NCBI GenBank assembly: GCA_022605955.1
Contig: JAKCOZ010000010.1
Coordinates: 3,162,001-3,226,000, forward strand
DNA length: 64,000 bases
Origin: Rallus limicola
Lineage: Eukaryota > Chordata > Aves > Gruiformes > Rallidae
Direction: 5' to 3'
Shown here: in pieces, positions 13,281 to 25,640 of the stretch
How positions within the stretch are numbered: the first letter of the stretch is position 1
How the letters are laid out: every line of letters starts with the position of its first letter
Translations under genes and position numbers: made by a program
Notes under the pieces: model-generated
Seen by the model: the letters and a program-made list of their open reading frames with translations, nothing else
Told to the model about the DNA's origin: nothing
The model's database searches: none

Positions 13281-13960
13281 TGTAAGGTTCTTGCTCCAGT
13301 GCCTCTCCACCAGTGCCTTGGGCTGGCACCCTTTGCTAAGCACTGCTAAAGGCATTTATTTGGGAGCCCTCCGGACGACCGGGTAAGCTGATCTGCCTTA
13401 GGCACACACCGCACACAAGAGGGGAGAGCCTCAGAAAGGGATGGGATGAGCTTTTAGAAACTCATGTCCCCGGGGAGGCAGGAAGGGGTTTTCTCCGCTG
13501 GCGAGGGAGGGTGCCAGCATCAATGCCTGCCAGCGCAGGGCTGCCCACGAGCCAGCCCCAGCTCTGCGGGGACTGCCACGCGCTCCTCGGTTGGCAGGGA
13601 CGTGTGGAGCATCTCCCCAGCATGCTGTGGGAGGGGATGGCTGAAATGCTCCCTCCTGACACACGTAGCCCAGACACGGTTGTCTGCTTGGGTCTCCCCC
13701 ACCCTGCCAAAACACACACCACCCCTGCCCCCCTTCTCCTTTTTTTCTCTTTTTCATTTTTTTCTTTTTTTCCCCCTTTTGCAACCAACTTTGATTGGAG
13801 ACAGAGCCTGGGGTAAATCAGAGGAATTTCTAGATTCTTCTGAGCGCCGCGAGCTCTCAATGTTTTCCGGTACCTACTTCCTGCCATATCTAAAATAACA
13901 GCAGCTGCAGGGGCCTGATAGAGAAGAGCTCCAGGGGACAAATTCTCACAAATGGGGTGG

Positions 13961-14021
13961 GAAAGAGGAAAAAAAAAAAAAAAAAAAGGAAAAAAAAAAA
14001 AGAGAGGGGAAAAAAAAAGGG
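13961..14021. repeat. A-rich homopurine tract
   Basis: The plus strand is about 60 nt of A and G only, dominated by three A-runs separated by GG, GAGAGGGG and similar. It may mark the tail of an old retroposed element, but no body is recognisable next to it. Confidence 0.85.
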
Positions 14022-14989
14022 GTATTTATTAGGTAGCTGATAACACAGGGAGCCAGCATCAGATTCATTGTTGGAGTCGATAGCGCCATAGGCTGTGGAT
14101 GTTGTTGTCAGAAGAAAACAAATCCTGTAAAATGGCCATGGGAATGATAAGTCTCCATGTTTGCTGGGATAACAGAGGTAGCTTTACAGCACTTGTCCTA
14201 TTGTATGGAGTATCGTGCCTCGATTAGCTAATGTCTCCAAGGGCCAGATAAGCGAGGATGAATGTTCTGCCCTAGAAGCTTTTCATGCTTTCTCTTTGTC
14301 GTGGCTATCTACGGAGAGCCGCAACAGAAAGCTCTGCGCACATAAAGAAGGCCCCCTGCTTCAGAGAAAAACATTACAGAAAATGGAAAATTGTGGAAAT
14401 TATCCCATTTTCCGTGAAGAACGCGTGGTGCGGTGCTGTCACTGTCTCGCCACAGACTATGTGAAAAAGTACAGCAACTCAAGAGACCTCCGAAAGGGCA
14501 CAAAGGGACCCTACATACCTGTATGACAGCTACTCCGGGAGAGAAATTTCTCTTTCCTACTGGCACGGGGAGTAGGGCAGAAACAGGCACAGTGCATTCA
14601 CCCAAAATATACTTATCCAGCATTCAACATGCAAGCACGTGGGCCTCCTTGAGATCCCTCTGGCCCAGGCCTTGTAACCAACACAAATACTGCTTTAAAT
14701 ATCAGCGCACCGAACCACCGGAGCGAGGGTTCTTAAAACCTTGCAAGTCCATCACACTCCATGCACAATACAGGCAGTATTTCAGATTATTGTACGTGCT
14801 GTTAACCTTCACGTATTAATGTAATACAATCTTTTATGGTTGCTTTGGGAACTATAACTTGTGTCTGCAGCAACTTTTGGGCCCTTAAATTTTCACCCTG
14901 TATTAGAGATTTCCATGCGTTATTTTTTAATAACATGGAGGACTTTTTTTTAAGAGCATTAAGCGATAGGTTCTCATGATCATAAGTTG

Positions 14990-15055
14990 GAGCTGGATCC
15001 AAAGAGCACAGAAGACACCAGAAAAATTCCTATTCACTTCAGTGGGCTTTGCAAG
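14990..15055. repeat. Relic of the same ancient interspersed repeat family
   Basis: The segment carries GGATCCAAAG, then a degraded left arm, then CACTTCAGTGGGCTTTG, in the order typical of the old sauropsid repeat whose inverted core is better preserved at 5543-5580. Family identity is from memory of the motif, not from a database match. Confidence 0.45.
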
Positions 15056-17529
15056 CTGCTATTAAATGCAGGCAGGTGCGCAAAGATGGTCTACAAATGC
15101 ATAAGGTACAGGTCTGATGGCTTGGCAGGAAACAGTCAGTCACTGCACTGTAAAAGTCCTATTTTGCTCGTTATTACTTAAAGACTATTTCAAATTGTTA
15201 GGGTTTATATACAAAAAAAGGCAAGTAGAGATGTTCCCTTATTTTACTTGAATTTTGAAGCCCACACAGCTTTCTCTGATGTCAGCAGACTTACATCTGA
15301 TTCCTGCCCCTCAAAGACGACAACCACATTTCTGTGTTTACTTTATTGTGTTGGTTTTAATGTGTATGCTTGCAGGTACAGTTTGATCCTAGAGCCTTAC
15401 CCACTTTCTAGGGAATAGTGGAAAACCAGACAAAGAGTCTTAGGAGCACATGTTTTTTGTTTTCTAGACTCTAACCAATTTCTCTAGGCCCCCCAAAAAA
15501 CCCTTGCTTTTCCTGAGTACACAGCTCAGCTGCCAATTTTTAATTGCTAAAACGAGATGAAGTTAATCTGCTTGGTTCTTCCCACCCCCAAAAGAGGGTC
15601 CTTGAAGCATGAATAGCTTTGGTTCACATTCAGGTAATAACAGCTAGAATTGCATGATGTGGCCAAGCTCAGACAGACCAGACAGTATCCTAGCCTAAAC
15701 TCACAAAACCTAAACTAGTTAAAATATTTTTTTTTCTTACTGAAAAATCACCCTTGACAATATGAAGAAAATGAATTTGTATTTCTGCAAAAGTAGAAGC
15801 AGTTAGAAAATATGAGGTATTGCCTAATCCTATTTTAAGCACTGTTATGGCTGTGCTGTATTACGTATGCTTATAGCGTAGTGCATTTATGGTAAACCGG
15901 TTAAGGAATTTGGGAGTAGGATTAATGAACTTTCCTTTCAACTAGACTAGATCAGATTGCAGAAGGAGATCAATCTGTCACAATTCTCAGCATTTGTTCA
16001 AGAAAGGCGACCGTAGCGAAGGTCAGAGACAGACTAAAGAGCAGCACTGCAATTATTTACTGACATGAGACTGGAAAGAATATCACATAGCTACATGGAG
16101 CACGACTTGGACTTTAGGCACATAGGAAAGAATGGTTCATTTTATACCACTAATCATAGCCAAGGATTAAGATATTTTGGAAAAGCCCTATTATTTCTCA
16201 TTCTGCAAACCAGGATTTCATTACTGGTAAATCATGAAATTTATTAAGTCCATTCATACAAATTAATTTCCTTTCCCGATTTCCATTGGCATGTGAGATA
16301 CAGACGCATAATATAAATGAAAGTCTGTAAAGAATAAGATACAGAGAAATGTCTGTTTGTGCTTAAAAGTGGGGTAATCTAAAGTAAGGATGCAGCTATA
16401 AGAATCATCCCTGCAACTAGTATGTTTGTTCTTAAGTAAATGGGCTTAGGGTCTGAACAGGTAGAAAACGGTGCAGCTGCACCACATCTAGACATATCTG
16501 TGCTGACTTACTCCAGTTTTCTCCGTCAAGAATAACCAAAGGTAAATTCTCCCACTCTTAAGACTGTCCTTTTCCACGTTGTCAGAAATATTCCCACTTA
16601 GACATGTTCTAAGTAGAACTCTTTCAATCATTTCAGTGTGCCGAGGTTTGGGGGTTCCCCCCTGTGGTGGTGCTTCCCCTCAATGTAAGTTTTTCATGTG
16701 AAATTTGAATCTGTCTTCAGACAACTTTCTGAACACTTGACAGTTTTTTCAGAAAATAGGCAGAGGGAGGTGGTGGCCCCCACTGCTCAGGGGACCATGC
16801 ACAACAGAAAGCATGATACAGCCTTGTTTGGTGTCACAAGCATCTGCCAGCCCCTCCTTGAAACAAGGTTTCTAACTGACAGCAGAGAAATTACGTCGGT
16901 TGTTGCAGAAATCTAGATTTCATCATCACAGAAACCATAAATATAGCCCCTGAAACACCAGGTATATGGCTGGCTGCTCTCTGGCTGGCTGACCAAACGA
17001 TTTTAGGGTCACAACTCACACAATCAGACACAGGCAGTCTTGTCTCCTACCACCTTCCTGACTCAAAAAGAAGCCAGTGAACTTGTTTGAATTTCCAAAG
17101 CAGATTTCTCTTCCTGAACAGCCTCCTCACAACCAAAGAAAGAGTCCGTGCATCTGTAGATTTCTCAGGAGGAAACCTCGCATCTCTACCAAAAGCCTGC
17201 TCCCTTGTCGTACTCTGCCCCTGGCCAAATGCCTGCATCTGGAATATCCTTTATAAAGCCCAGCTAATTGCACCACTGCACTAGGGCAGGCCTGGCACTC
17301 CAGTAAACCTGCCCACTGGGGCAGAAGGTGCAGCAGCAGCCAGCGGGGCAGAGACCGGGGCGAGATTTTAACATATCAGAAAAAAAAAAAAAAGTGAATC
17401 ATAAGGAAACATTTTGTTGTTTCTCTGGATTAAGATGGTGGTATTCCCTATGACACAATGTAGTGGCAGGGAAGAGTTTAGAGAGGAACTTTCTCTTTCA
17501 GTTGAGCAGATGATTTTATTTTATTTAAA

Positions 17530-17790
17530 GTATCCAAGTGATTTTTGTCTGGAAACACTTACAGATTTTTGATGAGACACCATTCAGTCCAGGTGCTTTT
17601 CCCAAGTTAATATTAAATATAGCTTTGGAAACTTCAGCAAATGTTCTAATTTTTTCTAGTTGAATTTTTTTTTTTGCTACTATTTTGCCTTTATTTAAAT
17701 AGCTGAGTCTAATACAGTGATTCATAAAGTGTTGTGAATCTTCTGCTAATTTACTTGTGACTATGATATTATTTCCCCTGATTTAACACA
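17530..17790 (-). mobile_element. Probable ancient L1-like LINE ORF2 relic (reverse-transcriptase region)
   Basis: On the minus strand a 66-codon frame (17525-17725) contains EVSKAIFNINLGKAPGLNG followed by a stretch ending ICKCFQTKI. This resembles the segment before and at the start of the L1-type reverse transcriptase domain, where a K-[AS]-P-G-x-[DN]-G motif is followed by an aromatic-rich F-Y-K/T-F helix. Just upstream (about 17710-17790) other frames read IRGNNIIVTSKLAED and FTTLYESLY. These fit the L1 block 'IR..G.I..D...IA..F...Y..LY' that normally precedes it by about 40 residues. The pieces are in different frames with stops, so this is a dead fossil. An RTE-type element is the main alternative, and a chance frame cannot be excluded. 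Confidence 0.42.
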
Positions 17791-18376
17791 TCCTGTTTTA
17801 GAACATCCATGGAAGTTGATGGAAAAAATTTTCATGGCATTTGGATCGTATCCTAAATGTAATCTGAATGCCATCTTTCAAAAGTTGCAATGTAAGGGGA
17901 TTTCCTGTTTTACTCTTCAAATCTTGTAACCCTGAAAACGAGCTTTTACAAATCCTCCTCTGCCTTGTCAAAAGCTCGTCGCTTCTGCTCCTCCCAGCAG
18001 TGTTTTTCCTGGGCAAATTACTGAGTGCCCTGTTAGAGAAGTATCTTAAAGCCTATATGAAAATTTCTCACCAAGTTCAGGTGATGGGGCTGTATTTAGT
18101 CGAAAGGCACCACCCACCCCTTCCTTTCTACTGGTATTTGTGACAGTTTTTTCTGGGCTCCCTGCAGAAGCAATCTTTGCCCTGTGATAGCAGCGAAGCC
18201 CTTTCCCTGCTCCTTGGCAAACTTGGCAGTAGAGCATGGAAATAACTCCCTGGGTTATTTGAGGGTCCTGCCCCAGTGGAGCCGTGCCACAGAAACCTCC
18301 TACCTCCTCCCAAGCGCAGATCAATATAGACAAACAGACGGGCTCCTCTGACTTAAGCTCAGACACACTCTCTCCT

Positions 18377-18381
<5 letters not shown>

Positions 18382-18411
<30 letters not shown>
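18382..18411. repeat. (AT)15 microsatellite
   Basis: An uninterrupted run of 15 AT dinucleotides lies in the long NFATC1 intron. It is likely length-polymorphic. Confidence 0.95.
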
Positions 18412-18414
<3 letters not shown>

Positions 18415-21400
18415 GTAATACGCATACTGCTCATTTCATCATCTCCTCTCACTTTTCTCTATATTTAAATTATTTTGGGCCAAACTGAGGTATTCTTTAG
18501 ATACACTTTTCCATAGCAGTCAAATCCTGGGCTATTACTACTCATTTGTACCATTTCGGTTTTAGACAAACTCCTCTCTCTCACACCCACACTCACCCTT
18601 TCCCCTTTTCTTCCAAAATTCATCTTTGCTCATCTTTTTTTTTTTTTTTTCAATGGGGATGTTATATTTAACCTCTCTCTCGTTTCTCTTTTTCTCAAGC
18701 CTCCTCTGACGCTAATTACATCACCAGGTAGTTTCACAGTCTCAAGCCTGAAATTTTAAAACACTTGCTAAATGTGCTATGACATCACGAGGAAGCTTCT
18801 ACTTTTTAGCATGTCTCCCTAACAGAAAAAATGTATATACACAATGTAGATCATGAAGTGACCCCAGACGTGGTGAATCCTTGCCCCAGAGCAGCCCCAC
18901 ACACAGCCCCTGCTTCGACTGGGGGTCCTGGAGTTCTCTGTCACACTTATCTGACTGCCAGCAAGTATGCACCAGCTCAGCTGAGGGCTGCAGCTATCTC
19001 TGGACTTGTAAACTAGCTACTAAAATAGCACCAGAAGATGCTTTCACATTAGCACGTCCTTCCGGCAAAACTTTCCTTGACTGGCGCTGCTGGTTCCTCT
19101 TTAGGACTTTAGTTTACTGTTGAAGTAGTGTGAAACATCTGGGATATTGGATTGCAAAAACATAAGTAAGTCTAAACCCTCTGCAAAGGAGATGGTCACC
19201 TTTATCTCTACAGTTCTGGCTATGTGCCGAATAGGGCAGAAACCAGCTGCTTGCCTGGCAACAATGGAGGTTGCAGGTTCCTACCAAGTGGCGATATGCC
19301 ACAGTGTGCCCAATTGTGAGACCATAGTTTAAACAGACTGTAGTGGTGCTTATCTGGCCTGAAAAGGCCCAGCCTGGGTCCCTGGAAACAGTGAAAGAAT
19401 TCCTGGAAAGTTCTCTGAAACAGTCGCTGCTGATGCATCTGTCCACTGATGCAAAAGTCTCCCTGTGTTCGATGGCACCTTCTGCCCTGCAATCAGTTTT
19501 GCTTCTTTTTCTTTTGCAGAGAGATCTTACATAGCCTTTATGTGAAATACAAATCCCTTAGAACTCTTTCAAAATCACCTAAGAATTCAGGGACTGGAGC
19601 AGAGCAGCCATCTCCATCAGTGGCAGCCCTTTTGAGCCCTTTCGAAGAGACCTAAAGCAGTGCTGAGGCAAGGTACTTCTAGCCGGAGCTCGGACTCCTC
19701 CTATCTTTCTGCAAAACCTGAATTGGTGTACTATAGCAACTTCAGGAAGTTCCAGGCTTTGACTCCTAGGGCCCAAGGGGCAGCTCTGTATCCTCTCGCT
19801 CAACAGTTAATGAGTCAGGGAAATTTCTCAGAAGGAAGAAACAAACAAGAGTGTGCGTAATTGAAAAAAATCAGGACCAGTTTCTCTGCTAACCTCTTCC
19901 TATATGACAATTTCACACATAGTCATTTTGGATTGAGAACATCTGAACCTCCCATTACTACTGACACATTACTGCAAGGAGAAGATGCCTGCAGAAGTTG
20001 TTAATGGCTCACGCAGATGCTCCGAGGTGAAAGTCCTCAAGTGAATAGCTGAGTCCAAGCACAGTCTGGAGCATGGCGGAACACAGAGTTATCACAGAGG
20101 CAAAAAAGCCAACTAATAGCGAAAAGATCATCTTTACCAGCTGCTACAGTCTTCCAAAAGAATAGCTGGATAGCAAAAGCTCAGATGCCTGAGAAACATT
20201 TGGCAGCAGTGACAACTGCAGCTTGGAGGCATGCAGCAGCATGGAGCCAGATTTCAGAGCTGCCACAGGCATTTCGGTTCAGAAACTGAGTACCACAGAA
20301 GGTTCACAGGATGGGCTTATCCACCTGACCTCATGTTTCTAAAAGGTTTTACTCAACAGGCACCTGCAGGATTTTCAGAGAAGTTAGTCATGTGTAGCAG
20401 AGATTTACATCACTCTCGCTCACTGTAACTTCAAAGAAGCAGAAGAATTAGTACACTAAGTCTTGTAGCTCACTATATATATGTCTGTGTATATGTACAC
20501 ACACTTTATTTGTGTATGGATTTGCATATACAGGATAGAAGTAAAAGTTAAAAATAAATATTCTTCAGTTTTGGTTTTTTAGAGGCTGTTCTTGTGACCC
20601 AAAATAGTATTTTGTCTACTCCTTAAAGTAATTTGCAGAAGATTTTCCTTATGAGGTGGTGATGAAACACCTATTTTCCCTGAAGTACTAGAAAAAGAAC
20701 CAAGTGATGATCCCAGGGCATCAAAATTGATTTGCAATATCCACTGAAACACCTATTCTGCAACCCCAAAGATATCATGAGGGTTATAAAATAGAACAAA
20801 TCTTTAGCTCTGGCTTCCGCAGAAATCTGAACAGCGATCTGTCAAGAGTAATCTGGACAGCACAGACACAAAGAGTCAAATCTTGTCTTCTGCACTCTCA
20901 TATGGCTGCAGAAGGGCCAAAATTAAGTAGCACAATCACGCTTTAGTTGTGCAAAGGCAAGGCAAAGTGAGGAATGCTCTTGTGCATACATGACGCTTGG
21001 ATAACATGAGCTGTAACTATGTAAGGACCAAAGAATTCAATCCAGTAATTCTGGACTTTGTAGCACTGCTTTTCAAGACTGTTTGAGTGCTCACATTGCA
21101 ATTCATGCACACAGGGACAATACAGCTTGGGAATTTCGACAGACTTTCAGCACCCCCTCACTCTGTTTTCTGTTAATAGTCTTGCAGTAGGTTTCAGAGT
21201 GTGCAAAATGTAGAATACCCACTGACAAAGCAAAGCCTGTAGAGCAGGCAGAAGGCTGGTCCGCTGGTTTGCAGACAAACCCAGCCAGGCTGGCTAAGGA
21301 GAAACAAGACCCTGTTTTTTCTACTTTATTTCTTACCAATTGTTTCCAGGTATTCTGAATGTCCAGACTTTGCAGGCTTCCTCAGTGACAGAGGAGTGGG

Positions 21401-21771
21401 GGAATATTTTGAGGGTCTGCTTTTTTTCATAAGCTTCCTCCTAGCCCAGAGATAAGCCTGTTGTTGAAAGCCTTTACCCTCTTTGGTTGCAATCAGCATT
21501 AGCTCCTTGGGAGGAGGAAAGACCAGGAGCCAGGTTATCAAGCAGCCGACTCTCAACAGTGATGGTCAAGCCGCTATCAGGCCCATGACTGAGCCCCCCG
21601 GTTGTTCAGCAGACGCAGATGAAACAATCAACTGCACCACGCAGAAATCTGCTAGAAAGACTCCTTCCCCGCCTATCACTGACCAGATTTCAGTGAATGC
21701 AGCTATTATGCACTTTAACTACCAGCCATGCGCTTGGTCCAGTTCCCAAGGAACCCAAAGGGAATGACGGT

Positions 21772-21812
21772 GTTATTGACTTAAGTGGGAGCAGAGGCAG
21801 GCCCTCCACTGC
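21772..21812. repeat. Third relic of the ancient interspersed repeat family
   Basis: The plus strand reads ATTGACTTAAGTGGGAGCAG followed by AGGCAGGCCC, close to the right arm and tail of the repeat type seen at 5535 and 14990. It is short and diverged. Confidence 0.4.
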
Positions 21813-24800
21813 CCTGCGATCTAGCAACACCACAGCTTGCTAGCGCTCAGCCAAGAGCGCCATACGTGAAGTCGGGGAGTTTACTCATGAGAGCGCTTCC
21901 TCTGACACGTATGTTTGCTAGGCTCCGCTGGGAGCTTGCTTCAGCCCAGCTCTGCTGAGATGCAGCAGGGGTCTGTGTGATACCCTGCTCCCTGGAGAGG
22001 AGGGTTTTTCTACAACAGCTTCCTCAGAAGTGTTTTACAAGGACGGGTTCAGGACATGAGAGCACGGAGGCCGTACACGAGCCATGAGGCCACACCTCAC
22101 CAGCTAACACAGCACAGCTCAGCAGAAATGTTTCACACAAACAACATATTCCTATAATGAATTGCGTTGGAACAAAGCTTTCTCATGAAGCTTGTGCTTC
22201 TGCAAGCCACATATTTTCCTTGGCACTCCTCCAGGCGTAAAGGCAGATGTAAATGTTACCAAGGCTCAGATACAGCAACTTCTTCTCCCCCGATCGCCAA
22301 AGAAAACTTAGAGAAAATAACCCCCTTTCCCATTTGAAACACCGATGCCAGCAGCCATTGCTATGGAAATAGCAGAATGAATCAGGCATGGGAGCAAGAA
22401 GCAACTTCTTCCCCAGGTAACTGCACAGCCACTAGCAGGGCTGCAGCATGAAGCTGGCTCATAGCTGAAAAGAGGGGGTGCCACGCGGCTCCAACTGAAC
22501 ACTTAAGGACTCAAAGCACTTAATGTGAACGTGCACGTGCAGACACACATGGAGCAAATACTGTGTTTTCAACACCAAAAATGCTCTTGAGCACCAAAAC
22601 GTTGCGAAGCAGCGCATTTCTTCAGCTCTCCCATCGCTTGGCCAGCCTCCTGCTGCCTCCGCCAGTGCCTGCCATCACTGAATGAGGGTGGAGGCACGCA
22701 GGACTCCTCTGAAGGGACCAGACACTTCCTTGAAAGCCTGAGACTCTAGGAAGCCCCCTGGGAATACAAGTGCTGATGTCAGAAGAAAGCAAAGTGTGCT
22801 GCTGGATTTCACAGCATACTTCAGATAGGCTGGCTGGTCTGCTCTGTGGGCCACCGCACACCTGGGACTGGAGGAAACCTAGTCTGGTCAGCTGCTCTTC
22901 TGGGGGCTTTCTTCTGGTGGGCCTCCAGGGAGACCCAATTCAGCAAACCCGCTAGAAACAGCAAAACCTGATCCCGCGGGTGTGCAGTTTCGTGTAACAG
23001 GATACCCCTCAAAACCAGACATGCAAGTCCACCAAAGGTCTGACTCGAAGGCATTACTTCAGCCCTCCCTTACTCATCGCATACAACCCAAGCCCCAAAT
23101 GTTAACGACTCAGCATGTTTTATCACAGTAGCATGTACACTTTCAATCATCATTAAGAGACGAGGAGGGTCTAGGTCCAGGCACCATGCCAGATTAAGTA
23201 AAACTTTCCATGAGGAAAGCTATTTGTTTTCTCCCAGAGCTGCGAGGCTTGGCCAAGAGGGAGGGAGGGAAAAGCTTGCCCAAGCCAGACCGAAGTGTAG
23301 ACAGTGTTACTGGACTTTGCAGACTACCTGCGCGTTGTTCTAATGACATCTGGACTACTGGAAATCACTGAGTGCACTCAGGAGTTTTCAAAGGCATAAT
23401 TGTGGCAGCAGCAGACTAAACTTAATGCCTCGAGAAGCCAATTGCTTTAATCATGGAGCTGAGATGTATGAAAAAGGATACATTTCAGCAAAAGAATAAT
23501 TCTGTCTGCTATGGTCCCTGTTCAAATAAACTATATCACCAAACCACGTGCATTTGAAGAATATAGAGGAATGAAAAAAGAACATATGGTTTAGAGGCAA
23601 AAAACTTTCATATATACTGTATAGGAGATATATGGACTTGTCAGACATCTAACAGTTCAACACTGTAAGCAATTCATGGGAATGACATTAGCGATAGCTC
23701 ATATTACATCCAGGAGTTACAGCTTTTACTGCAAAAGTTATTTTTAAAAGAGCCATGTTTAAAATGAAATGGCTGGCAGGGCTGCAGCTTTCAGTAACAC
23801 TTTACCTGTGGTTTTGCCACTTTTACATACTTATTGGGGGCTTAATGCTCCCAATTTACCTTTTCAGAGTAAAATAAAAGTCGCAATGAGTGCATTCATT
23901 GGTGCAGTGCTATAAAACTCACAGCTGTGCAAAGACAATCACAAGAACAAAAGCCTCCTTGTTTCAAAAAAGATGATGATGTGGTTCTGATACTTTCTGT
24001 TAGCCACATATCTAAACATCAGATGCCTTCCTTTATGGCCTATATATTTTCATCTACTACACAAGGATTTATAGATCTGATCAAGTCGAGATCAGGATCG
24101 AGACCTTTATGAAAGCGTCAGCGTGGAGAGGAGGAGGCTGAATTAATATACAAAAATTCAGACAAGAGATCTGTCTTTCAGATATTGTTATTCCAGTTCT
24201 GGCTCCTACACAGGACTTGGGGCATTCTGGAAAACAGTTTTTTCAGTGGTGGGTGGAACCCTGGCCCCACTGCCGGCAATCGTGACTCCAACGTGGCTGG
24301 GACTGCCTCTCAGAAGTTGAGATTAGGACCCAGCAAAGCTCAAAGAAGACAAAATCTTCTTCAGCTTCAGTACTCAAGCACACCCTGACTAAAGAACCCT
24401 CCAGGATGCTGCTTTGCTTTCAATTAAAAACTGCTTTTGTAAAGTTCTGTGCCTTAATATAACAAATGGGATCACAGCATCTACAGTGCACCTTGAAACC
24501 TGCGGAGAACGTGTGTCAATTTTTTTTTTTCTTGCTGGTACTGATGTGTTTCCCCCTTGCTTTTTCCAAATAGCTTCATTTTTATCTGTAATGAAAAGTG
24601 CTTTCTTTGATGTTTGCAACGGCAGGAAATAATTTCAAAAGCGAGTGTCATTCTGAGGCAGGTAAAAAATGTGGGAGTGCCAGTTACAGCCTGAAAAATG
24701 TATCTTGGCATTGTCATGCCTAATTGAACTTTATCCATCCTGGTGAAATGAAAGATTAGGAGCTCAGTTCTGTGTTCCACCCAGGCTACACTAGGTCCAG

Positions 24801-25504
24801 GAAAGGGAAACGAGGATAAGGAAGGTGATTCACCTTTAGCATCTCCTGTTGTGATCCTGGGCAGTTCCCAGCTGCCTGGACATCCTGAAGGCTGTGTAAA
24901 CTTAACACTCCACTACCTCTGCATCAGGGTTTCTTCTACCTCTGAGAAAAGCAATTAAAATTTGGGAAAATTATCTGAACTACCCTGATCAGCAGAGAGA
25001 AGCATGACTGGTTCAAGAGCAGACTAGCATGGCTTTTGGGCCAAGTCCTAGTTTGAAGGCTGGAGGGAAGAGCACATTCAAAAATGACATATAAATTAGG
25101 TCAATTTTCACATCTTCTTGAGAGAACTACTGATTCAAGGGACCAGGTAGAGTTCTCATCAGCTTGCAGCTTCCCCCAACTGGCCGACTCTTTGAGCAAT
25201 GCTAATTTCACTTCATGTCTCAAAGGGCTGTCTAGTGTATTTGGCTCATCAATGCCCACCACAAAATATTTTCTCTTAAAAGCTATAACTGCGTGGATTT
25301 GTACCAAAGAGGTCCCCTCAAGCCTGTCTAAAGACTTTCCAGAAGCTTCATCACCCTACTAGCACTGCACACTACTCCCAGGCTAGATCTGAAAGGGAAG
25401 TGTCACGTAACCTTCACTGCCCAGGCCAGGGGTGGCACGTGCACATGGAGGCAGCATTAGTCCCGGCCAGGGTGACACAGGTTGCTGCCAGAGCTTCTGG
25501 TGGG

Positions 25505-25640
25505 AATCATAGAATGCTTTGGGTTGGAAGGGACCTCAAAGATCATCAAGTTCCAACCCCCCTGCCATTGGCAGGGACACCTCTCACTAGACCAGGCTGC
25601 TCAAGGCCTCATCCAACCTGGCCTTAAACCACCCCCTCTC
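25505..25640 (-). mobile_element. CR1 LINE 3'-end fragment
   Basis: Read on the minus strand, this is the conserved 3' end of an avian CR1 retrotransposon. It carries the block with GCCTTGAGCAGCCTGGTCTA, the TGAGAGGTGTCCCTGCC block, the GTTGGAACTTGATGATCTTT block, and the terminal CCTTCCAACCCAAAGC...ATTCTATGATT. It is 5'-truncated to about 135 bp, as most CR1 copies are. The element lies in the same orientation as NFATC1. Divergence from the consensus I remember is moderate. Confidence 0.93.

Noticed and set aside
13431..13941. Overlapping frames of 100-159 codons on both strands in a GC-rich patch, considered as a possible CpG-island first exon
   Set aside because: CpG content is modest, no start-site motifs or protein similarity are evident, and the patch ends in pyrimidine and purine tracts.
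20473..20530. TATATATG/TGTGTATATG stretch considered as a promoter TATA region
   Set aside because: It is a short simple repeat without any downstream coding or initiator context.
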